Source: a bacterium
Lineage (GTDB): Bacteria > Bacillota_I > Bacilli_A > Mycoplasmatales > Mycoplasmoidaceae
Assembly (NCBI GenBank): GCA_017633835.1
Contig: JAGBOP010000026.1
Span: 1 to 5,573, forward strand
Direction: 5' to 3'
Length of the DNA stretch: 5,573 nt
A program made the position numbers and the translations under genes. The notes under the pieces are model-generated. The model had not been told where the DNA came from, did no database searches, and saw only the letters and a program-made list of their open reading frames with translations. Of this stretch, positions 1 to 5,573 are shown in pieces; position 1 is the stretch's first letter; each line of letters begins with the position of its first letter.

Positions 1-1535
1 ATTCCATTTATTCCTGTTGCTAAAGTGGCAAATTGTCATGGATAAACTTTTGCTAACGCTTTAGCAATTGTATCATTACTCATATTAGCTAGATTTAAAT
101 CAATGTTAATGTTGTTAGTCGTACTATTTTGTAAATAACTATTAAATCCACTTAATTCAATATCAGGATATTGAATGTTATTAAAACTATAGGTTTTTGC
201 TCCATTTCCTAAGTTTAAAGTAAAAGTAGCAGCAGTAGTATATCCTTGTAAACCAATATAACCATCTCCATCACCAAAGTAAGTTACATCGTTATAAAAA
301 TTTGGGTTATAGTTAATCTTGGCATATCCATCACTAGCATCCGGTAAACCCGAATAATAATTGTAGGTTTTACCTCCAGTTACAAATTGGTGATTACTAA
401 TTGATAATTTATTGGAATTATCATCATTATAAGCATCTAAGTAAGTAGTAATATTACTATTTTCTTTATTAGCTAAATAACTATTTCAGAATTGAATATT
501 TTTAATGTAGTTACTAGTGGTAATCGTGTAAGTAGTTTTACCATCTTTAGTTTGCGTATATTCTACTTGGGGTTCAAAAGCAGGGTTATTAGGACATTGG
601 TAAGAATTAGCAAGTAAGTTAGCCAAATTATATTGTTGCATGGTTTGATTTAAATTGGAGGTTAACTTATAGCCAACTAATGGATATTGTAATGGGTAAA
701 TATTGCCTAAATCATTTGATAACTTGGTAGCTCCAAAGTCATCAAGCATGGTTTCCATGTCTAAATCGTTATTGCTAGTAAATCCCGTAATTTCCACTGA
801 TTGCAAACTAGCATTGTTATACATTAAATTACCAAGAACGATGTCTCCTTCTTGGTATTGAATAGATGCATCTTGTAAAATTGCTGCTCATTGTAATTCA
901 TTATAACCATATAGTTGGTTTGATGATTCACCAAGTAAATCAATAATGTCAAGAATGGTGTATTGATAACTATATAAAGATGAAGCACTAATGGTTGGAT
1001 TTTGTCCTAATGAGTTTTCACTATAGATTTTTTGACTATAAGTTAACGAATAATAATCAGATGAAGTATTTTGGGTTAAAAAGGACACAATGGTAATTGC
1101 TGGTAATGATTTACCATCACTAGCTACGATCCCACTGATTTTAATTTCCCCATCATTATAGGTTGGAGTAATATCAGAAAGTAAGAACCGTCATTTAGCT
1201 TCATTAAAGTTAAATAGTTCATAATCATTACTATTAATGGTGTCACCATTAATCTTAGTTCCTTTTGGCAAGGAAGATAATAAAACGGGAAGATTAATGT
1301 TTTTAGCAAACATATTAATGTAATTAGAAGTTGTTGGTAACGTAATACTTACTGCACTTGCGTTTGCATAGTGATCAGGATTAGTAGAATTATTTGTTGA
1401 TGAAGTATCATCATTCTTTTTAAGTCCATAAACTACGCACGGAGGGATGATAATGATGCATGCCATGCATGCAACCATGAGGGTAGTTATTACCTTGTGG
1501 ACTTTAAATCAGGCACTTACTTTTTTAAAAGACAT
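1..1535 (-). CDS. Large putative surface protein, N-terminal 511 residues (3' end outside window)
   Basis: I do not recognise the family. The frame is open from the ATG at 1535-1533 to the left edge when TGA is read as Trp; the five in-frame TGA codons encode W9, W115, W216, W350 and W500, and no TGG is used. The N-terminus has a basic segment (K4, K5, K11, K14), then a hydrophobic stretch at about residues 15-38 containing C23, C26 and C33. This is either an uncleaved membrane anchor or a lipoprotein signal: M20-V21-A22-C23 is a loose lipobox, but the -3 Leu is absent. A polar Asn/Ser/Thr/Asp linker (about 39-58) follows, then a long extracellular-type region rich in Asn, Ser, Thr, Tyr and Gly. 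This layout is typical of mycoplasma surface proteins exposed to the host. Two diverged copies of a roughly 50-residue unit lie at residues 239-283 and 451-501. The start was chosen because it gives the complete basic-plus-hydrophobic leader; the later ATG at 1478 would cut it. No Shine-Dalgarno is visible. It is divergent from argS and not part of that operon. Surface role is inferred; existence of the gene is secure. Confidence 0.85.
33..185 (-). repeat. Diverged protein repeat, copy 2 of the surface protein
   Basis: Residues 451-501 carry F-N-N, then I-E-L-S-G-F-N-S, M-S-N-D and V-Y-P-W-Q in the same order as copy 1 (V-E-I-T-G-F-T-S, L-S-N-D, I-Y-P-L-Q). The copy ends close to the window edge, so further copies may lie beyond it. 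Assigned by visual comparison only. Confidence 0.4.
681..821 (-). repeat. Diverged protein repeat, copy 1 of the surface protein
   Basis: Residues 239-283 of the surface protein follow the pattern [YF]-N-N-x4-5-[VI]-E-[IL]-[TS]-G-F-x-S, a variable Asn/Asp-rich stretch containing L-S-N-D, then [IV]-Y-P-x-Q. The same order of motifs is found in copy 2, 212 residues further on. Similarity was judged by eye and is at the protein level only; the DNA is not obviously conserved. It suggests an old domain duplication. Confidence 0.4.
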
Positions 1536-1582
1536 TGGTATTAAAATATAATTAATTTGATATACATTTTATATAAATATTT
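1536..1582. promoter_or_regulatory. Divergent promoter region between the surface-protein gene and argS
   Basis: This 47-base spacer between two start codons facing away from each other is nearly all A/T. On the plus strand it contains a perfect TATAAT at 1547-1552. At 1568-1577 lies the 10-base palindrome TTTATATAAA, which gives a TATAAA hexamer on each strand (plus 1572-1577, minus 1573-1568). The minus-strand TATAAA would give a leader of about 25 bases for the surface-protein gene; the plus-strand one would sit so close to the argS ATG that the mRNA would be leaderless or nearly so. No Shine-Dalgarno and no CIRCE inverted repeat is present. Which hexamers are used cannot be told from sequence. 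Confidence 0.55.
1547..1552 (+). promoter_or_regulatory. Candidate -10 box for the argS operon
   Basis: This is an exact TATAAT on the plus strand, placing transcription start near 1559 and leaving a leader of about 24 bases before the argS ATG. The matching -35 position (about 1524-1529, TTTAAA) is a poor match to TTGACA, which is usual for mycoplasma promoters, where the -10 box dominates. In DNA this AT-rich a hexamer match is weak evidence alone. Confidence 0.4.
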
Positions 1583-3232
1583 ATGGATGAAATTATAAAA
1601 AAACATTTGGATGAATTTATTAAAAATTCGTCGTATCCTTCTTTAAATTACACTATTAATTTAAACAAAAATCATGACTTTGGTGACTTTAGCACCAATC
1701 TTTGTTTTTTGTACGCAAAACAATTAAAAAAAGACCCTAAAGAAATTGCTCAAGCGTTAATTACTTACTTAATTAAACATTACCCACAAACTTACAAAAA
1801 CATTGAATTTGCTGCCCCTGGATTTGTTAATTTTTATTTAAAATCGGCCATTGATTACGACTTAATTAAAAAGATCATCTTACAAGATGAACTATATCCC
1901 ACTTATGATAAGAATGGTCAAAAAATTAACGTCGAATTTGTGTCTGCTAACCCAACTGGGAAATTGCATTTAGCTCATGCTTATGCTGCCATTTTTGGCC
2001 AAGCATTAGTAAATTGCTTTATCCAATTAGGATATTACGTGCAAAAAGAATTTTATATTAACGATGCAGGACACCAAATTGATTTATTAGCATTATCAGT
2101 GTTGATTAGATATTTAAATTTATTTGGTAATAACATTGAACTACCTGAAGATGCTTATCATGGTGAAGAAATCATTGATTGTGCAAATGAACTAAAAGCA
2201 AAGTACCATGATGAATTTGTTCATACCCCATACACTAATGATGGCATTAGTGATGAAAAAGCAAATGAAACCATTAAATTCTTTGCTAAAGATTACATGC
2301 TAAAGCAAATTCAACTTGATTTAAAAAAAGTTGATGTTAGTTTTGATTTGTGAACTAGTGAAAAGCAATTGTATGCTTCTAAAGAAGTTGACAAAGTAAT
2401 TGCTGATCTAAAAAAGTTAGGCCAAACTTACGAAAAAGATGGAGCATTGTGATTAAAATCAACTGCTTATGGAGATGATAAAGACCGGGTGTTACAACGC
2501 TCGAATGGTCTTTATACTTACTTAGTTCCTGATATTGCGTTGCATGTAAACAAAATCTTACGGGGTTTTGATTATTACTACAACATTTGGGGGATGGACC
2601 ACCATGGTTATATTCCCCGCTTAAAAATTGCGTTACAAATGTTAGGTTTTAAGCAAACTTTTGAAGTAATTTGCTTGCAAGTAATGAAATTAGAAAAAGA
2701 TGGGGAAGAATTCAAGTTATCCAAACGTGCTGGTACTAGTTTAACTTTAGATGATCTAGTTACTAGCATTGGTAAGGATGAATTGAAGTGAATTTGTACG
2801 TCTTTTAAAACTAATACTCATAAAACTATTGATGTGAACAAGATTACTAAACATGATAACGATAACCCATTATTCTATGTTGAATATGCTTGTGCAAGAT
2901 TATTTAGTATCTTTAAAAAACATGCCTTTGTCTTAAATAAAGATTTTAAGTATCATGATCTTAATGAACCTAGTGTCATTGCGATTGCTCAATATTTAAG
3001 TAAATATGACGAAGTATTACACCACATGGCAAAATACCAACAAACCCAAGGTTTAAATACTTATTTATATGAACTTGCTACCAAAGTGCATGAATTCTAC
3101 AATGTGTTAAATTTAACCAAGATTGAAAACGAACAAATTCGTTTAACAATTTTGCATATTTTGTTTGCCACCCGAATTATTTTACGCAATGGTTTAGCAA
3201 TGCTTGGAATTAAAGCTTATGAAGAAATGTAA
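1583..3232 (+). CDS. argS: Arginyl-tRNA synthetase
   Basis: ArgS is a class I aminoacyl-tRNA synthetase that charges tRNA-Arg with arginine in the cytoplasm, using ATP. The frame encodes 549 residues, a normal family length, when three TGA codons are read as Trp (W257, W290, W403); a fourth Trp (W336) uses TGG. Domain order is complete. The N-terminal tRNA-recognition domain contains D-F-G-D-F-S-T-N-L (about 32-40). The catalytic fold carries S-A-N-P-T-G at 121-126 and the HIGH-type signature H129-L-A-H132. W-G-M-D-H-H-G lies at 336-342 (family form W-G-x-D-H-H-G) and the KMSK-type loop K378-L-S-K381, followed by R-A-G-T. The helical DALR anticodon-binding domain runs from about 428, and the C-terminus L-G-I-K-A-Y-E-E-M matches the usual ArgS ending. 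The ATG at 1583 gives the expected N-terminus; no Shine-Dalgarno precedes it. First gene of the unit; hrcA overlaps its last 14 bases. The signature has Ala where Gly is usual and Tyr where Arg commonly follows, a tolerated-looking variation. Identification is firm. Confidence 0.97.
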
Positions 3233-4304
3233 TAATCAACCAAATAGTGTTGATAATAGCAACAATAGAAAGCAGCATGATTTAATTAAAGTTGATTTAT
3301 TAAACGAGCGGGAAAACTTGTTTTTAAAGTTAATTGTTGAAGAATACATTAATACTGCCATTCCAATTGGCAGTAATTTCTTATTAGAGCACAATAAACA
3401 ATTAGATTGTTCTTCTGCTACTATTCGCAACGTAATGGCATCGTTGGAACGCAAGGGATACTTGCTAAAAAATCATACGTCGTCAGGTCGCATCCCATCA
3501 GCTAAAGGCTTTAAGTATTATGAGCAAAACCTGATTGAATATAACTTACCAACTGCGATTAAAGAGCAATTGTTAAATATTTTTAAGCAACGTAATGAAA
3601 ACATTAATTTAGTCATTGAACGATCAGTACAACTAATTTCAGAAATTGTGCAACTACCTGCCATCATTACCACTGTACATTCTAATGCGATTGTAAAGAA
3701 GTTAGAGTTAATTCAACTAAATGAAAAGAAAGCAATATTTATCTTAGTCTTTAATGATGGCAACATCATTAAGAACGAAATTGAATTAGTAACTAATAAT
3801 TTAATTAATGATGTAAGCACGTGCATTAGTATTTTGAATGACCGGATTATTGATTTAACGATTGATGAAATTGCTCAACAAATTAATAGTATTTCTAACA
3901 TTATTAAATCCAAAGTAAAAAACTATGAATTTATCATGCAAGAAGTAATTACCAAAATCTTTAATGACCGGTTAAAACAAGTGCAAACTAATATTGTTTC
4001 AACTAAGAATGCATTAAAGCAAAAAGAATTTCAAAATGTGGATGAATTAAAGCAGGTGTTAAACTTATTGGAAAATTCCAGTATTTGGGACCAATTAGCT
4101 GCGATTAGTGAATCACAAGGAACTAGAATCACGTTTGGGCATGATTTATCAAATACTGAATATAAAGATTTAGTAATTGCTTCTACTGATCTAAAAGTAC
4201 CTAGTGGGGCCAAAATGCAAATTAGTGTGGTGGGACCGATGCGCATGAAATATAACATGGCTATTGCGTTATTAAATTTCATTAAGCAAATGATTGAAAA
4301 ATAA
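3219..4304 (+). CDS. hrcA: Heat-inducible transcription repressor HrcA
   Basis: HrcA is a DNA-binding repressor that keeps chaperone genes (dnaK, groE, clpB in various bacteria) low by binding the CIRCE operator and releases it under heat stress. The 361-residue product has the N-terminal winged helix-turn-helix (about residues 27-101): I-V-E-E-Y-I, then S-S-A-T-I-R-N-V-M at 65-73 and H-T-S-S-G-R-I-P-S-A-K-G at 86-97, all diagnostic. A central dimerisation/inserted region follows, and the C-terminal V-V-G-P-M-R-M-K-Y near 337-345 matches the family ending. I chose ATG 3219, inside the end of argS; a TTG at 3204 is the alternative. Either start leaves an Asn/Lys-rich tail of about 24 residues before the usual HrcA beginning (L-N-E-R-E), and no start codon occurs nearer that point. 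No clear Shine-Dalgarno, so translational coupling to argS is likely. There is no TGA; its single Trp is TGG. It lies away from chaperone genes here, and no CIRCE is seen in the window. Confidence 0.95.
   Translation: MKKCNNQPNSVDNSNNRKQHDLIKVDLLNERENLFLKLIVEEYINTAIPIGSNFLLEHNKQLDCSSATIRNVMASLERKGYLLKNHTSSGRIPSAKGFKYYEQNLIEYNLPTAIKEQLLNIFKQRNENINLVIERSVQLISEIVQLPAIITTVHSNAIVKKLELIQLNEKKAIFILVFNDGNIIKNEIELVTNNLINDVSTCISILNDRIIDLTIDEIAQQINSISNIIKSKVKNYEFIMQEVITKIFNDRLKQVQTNIVSTKNALKQKEFQNVDELKQVLNLLENSSIWDQLAAISESQGTRITFGHDLSNTEYKDLVIASTDLKVPSGAKMQISVVGPMRMKYNMAIALLNFIKQMIEK
3353..3375. repeat. 8-bp inverted repeat with 7-base spacer inside hrcA
   Basis: TACTGCCA (3353-3360), seven bases, then TGGCAGTA (3368-3375) form a perfect dyad within the codons for the conserved N-T-A-I-P-I-G-S-N segment of the winged helix. 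It is shaped a little like an operator but does not match CIRCE (TTAGCACTC, nine bases, GAGTGCTAA). It may be a chance result of the codons used or an RNA hairpin. Confidence 0.35.
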
Positions 4305-4305
4305 A

Positions 4306-4947
4306 ATGACAAGTAATCCTTGTTGGTCAGTTAATTTAACCTTAAAAATTAAGGACAAATTAGCAAAGCAACCTTATAAATTTATTGGGCAAGATAAACC
4401 AGAATTCAACTTTATCTTGTTTATTATTTATGCATGCTATAAGCAAATTAGTAATCAACCAGTAAGTGTTGCTTCGTTCTTGAAATTCATTGATTTAAAT
4501 TATGATAAATTCAATGAATTATGCAACGTCTTTTTTGTGGATAATAAAGTTGATATTATTAACTGATTAATTGACAATGAACAATACCAACACTTAATGG
4601 AATTATTAAATGCTTTTAAAAGCATTATTGACCTTAAGCAAGTAACGTATTATTTAATTACTAAAATTCCGTTCATTAACCAATTGTACTTATTGTGACA
4701 ACACTATAACCAAAATATTGTTAAAAGTACTTATAATCACTTCATTTTGTATTACTTAGTTAACCTTGGCTATTTTGGTTTTAAAGAATTGCAATTTGTC
4801 AAGAATGAACCAGAAATCTGTTTAGCATTCCGTTTAAAATTGCAAGCTCAATACAATCATAGCCTGCAATTTTTATTTAAGGATAACTTTAATGATTTAT
4901 ACGTTGCCTTAAATAATTTAATTCCTTTTAATTACACTGCTGAATAA
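4306..4947 (+). CDS. Unrecognised protein between hrcA and dxs
   Basis: I do not recognise this 213-residue protein. The frame is supported by two TGA codons read as Trp (W87, W131) between otherwise continuous coding sequence with mycoplasma-like codon use; W7 uses TGG. The ATG at 4306 begins 1 base after the hrcA stop; a TTG at 4294 would add four residues and overlap hrcA by 11 bases. No Shine-Dalgarno is present, which suggests coupling to hrcA translation. The sequence is rich in Leu, Ile, Phe, Tyr and Asn and looks mostly alpha-helical. Residues about 34-45 are hydrophobic (F-N-F-I-L-F-I-I-Y-A-C-Y) but short for a membrane span, and there is no signal peptide, so a cytoplasmic location is likely. 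No catalytic motif, nucleotide-binding loop, zinc ligand set or HTH was seen. Its place in the unit suggests co-expression with HrcA, but function cannot be assigned. Confidence 0.85.
4609..4626. repeat. 18-bp perfect palindrome inside the unknown gene
   Basis: AATGCTTTTAAAAGCATT is identical to its reverse complement. It is in frame with codons for N-A-F-K-S-I of the unknown protein. It has no loop and no T-run after it, so it is a poor terminator; it could be a protein-binding site or chance in AT-rich DNA. Confidence 0.4.
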
Positions 4948-4959
4948 AAATCATTATTA

Positions 4960-4967
4960 AGAAAGGA
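4960..4967 (+). promoter_or_regulatory. Strong ribosome binding site for dxs
   Basis: AGAAAGGA is an 8-base match to the complement of the usual mollicute 16S rRNA 3' end (CCTCCTTTCT), nine bases before the ATG at 4977. It fixes the dxs start. It is the only strong Shine-Dalgarno in the window, which fits dxs being the one downstream gene with a real intergenic gap (29 bases) and so not able to use tight coupling. Confidence 0.85.
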
Positions 4968-4976
4968 AGCAAACTC

Positions 4977-5573
4977 ATGCAAATAAATAATAGTTATAGT
5001 TTACTAAGAACGTTAAATTTACCCAACGATTTAAAGCACCTTACTTTAGATCAGTTAAAGCAAGTTGCTTTAGAATTAAGGGGAGAAATGATTGATTTGA
5101 GTAAAATTCACAATGTTCATTTTTCAAGTAATTTAGGGGTCATCGAATTAACAATTGCGCTAATTAGATGCTTTAACCCCCTTACTGACCAGATTGTGTT
5201 TGATATTGGCCACCAAGCATACATCTACAAAATGTTAACTGGTCGTTTAGACCAAATGCACACCATTAAGGAATACCAAGGAATTGGGGGCTTTCAAAAC
5301 CCTAATGAATCCCCATATGATAAGTGAAGTGCTGGGCATGCAAGTACTAGCTTAAGTGCAATTACGGGAATGTATTTAGGAATGAGCAGTGCTGAAAAAG
5401 CAAATAAATACGTCGTAGGAATTATTGGGGATGGTAGCATTATTAGTGCGATGTCATTAGAAGCACTTGAAAGCAATGTTGCACTTAAAGCACCCGTTAT
5501 TATTGTTATTAATGATAATGATATGTCAATTAGTCCAGCAGAAGGAGGAATGCACCAATTATTAGTTAATTTA
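4977..5573 (+). CDS. dxs: 1-deoxy-D-xylulose-5-phosphate synthase, N-terminal 199 residues (3' end outside window)
   Basis: DXS condenses pyruvate and glyceraldehyde 3-phosphate, using thiamine diphosphate, to make DXP. This is the first step of the non-mevalonate (MEP) isoprenoid pathway and also feeds thiamine and pyridoxal synthesis in some bacteria. The visible part covers most of the first, thiamine-diphosphate-binding domain of a protein usually about 600-640 residues long. Diagnostic segments are S-S-N-L-G-V-I-E-L-T-I-A-L (50-62), F-D-I-G-H-Q-A-Y (75-82) with L-T-G-R (87-90), S-A-G-H-A-S-T-S (118-125), the cofactor motif G-D-G (151-153) followed by N-D-N (179-181), and M-S-I-S-P (183-187). 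Histidines at 48, 79 and 121 match conserved DXS active-site positions. These separate it from transketolase. W117 is a TGA codon, so under the standard code the gene would appear cut at 5325. The start follows from the strong ribosome binding site. Last visible gene of the argS unit. Identity is firm; activity of the full protein cannot be judged. Confidence 0.94.

Larger units (their letters stand above)
1583..5573 (+). other. Putative transcription unit argS-hrcA-unknown-dxs
   Basis: Four consecutive same-strand genes are joined by a 14-base overlap (argS/hrcA), a 1-base gap (hrcA/unknown) and a 29-base gap (unknown/dxs). No terminator hairpin with a T-run lies at any junction and there is no room for a promoter at the first two. 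Co-transcription from the spacer upstream of argS is therefore the simplest reading; an internal promoter for dxs inside the unknown gene is not excluded. The unit continues past the right edge. Confidence 0.7.

Noticed and set aside
1124..1309. Second minus-strand frame overlapping the surface-protein gene
   Set aside because: The other minus-strand frame is continuous for 511 codons with TGA as Trp; this one is short and in a different register.
1456..1470. ATGCAT-GCC-ATGCAT dyad in the surface-protein leader
   Set aside because: It codes for the M-A-C repeat of the leader (codons ATG/GCA/TGC) and is explained by those residues.
1583..3232. argS appears as three open fragments, like a decayed pseudogene
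   Set aside because: Both internal breaks and the extra one are TGA codons, the frame never shifts, and conserved motifs continue across them. Under code 4 it is one intact gene.
3236..3454. Minus-strand open frame opposite the 5' part of hrcA
   Set aside because: It lies wholly antisense to the conserved winged-helix codons of hrcA and resembles no family I know; a shadow frame.
4031..4312. Minus-strand open frame opposite the 3' end of hrcA
   Set aside because: Antisense to well-conserved HrcA C-terminal sequence, with no ribosome binding site or recognisable content.
4948..4976. Possible terminator or promoter before dxs
   Set aside because: The 29 bases contain no stem with a T-run and no good -10 box; the only signal is the Shine-Dalgarno.
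5325..5327. Apparent premature stop in dxs after 116 codons
   Set aside because: It is TGA, read as Trp117, and the conserved S-x-G-H-A-S-T and G-D-G motifs follow directly in the same frame.
5294..5476. Minus-strand open frame opposite dxs
   Set aside because: Antisense to the DXS cofactor-binding region, which clearly is the coding strand.

Overview
The window comes from a wall-less mollicute (Mycoplasma-type genome). The DNA is AT-rich, every long reading frame is interrupted only by TGA, and reading TGA as tryptophan (genetic code 4) restores intact, recognisable proteins. My tally is 11 in-frame TGA codons against 3 TGG codons. No other evidence is needed to place it in the UGA=Trp mollicutes. 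A DXS gene argues for one of the minority of lineages that kept the non-mevalonate isoprenoid pathway (from memory, relatives of M. penetrans/M. iowae/M. gallisepticum are candidates). I cannot name the species.

Layout. Bases 1-1535 (minus strand) hold the first 511 codons of a large secreted or membrane-anchored Asn/Ser/Thr/Tyr-rich protein that runs off the left edge. A 47-bp, almost pure A/T spacer (1536-1582) separates it from a divergent plus-strand gene cluster and must hold promoters for one or both directions. The plus-strand cluster is argS (arginyl-tRNA synthetase, 1583-3232), hrcA (heat-shock repressor, 3219-4304), an unrecognised 213-aa protein (4306-4947) and the first 199 codons of dxs (1-deoxy-D-xylulose-5-phosphate synthase, 4977 to the right edge).

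How the genes relate. argS and hrcA overlap by 14 bases, the unknown gene starts 1 base after the hrcA stop, and dxs follows after 29 bases, so the four look like one transcription unit. It combines translation, heat-shock control, an unknown and isoprenoid precursor synthesis, which probably reflects genome compaction more than a shared pathway. Only dxs has a strong Shine-Dalgarno sequence; hrcA and the unknown gene probably rely on translational coupling. I found no CIRCE operator (the HrcA target) in the window, so hrcA appears not to be autoregulated from the argS promoter.

I see no RNA gene, mobile element, CRISPR array or clear terminator. No gene-free stretch longer than 47 bases exists. 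I did not find a convincing novel system; the best leads are the unknown gene between hrcA and dxs, the repeat architecture of the surface protein, and the presence of dxs itself.
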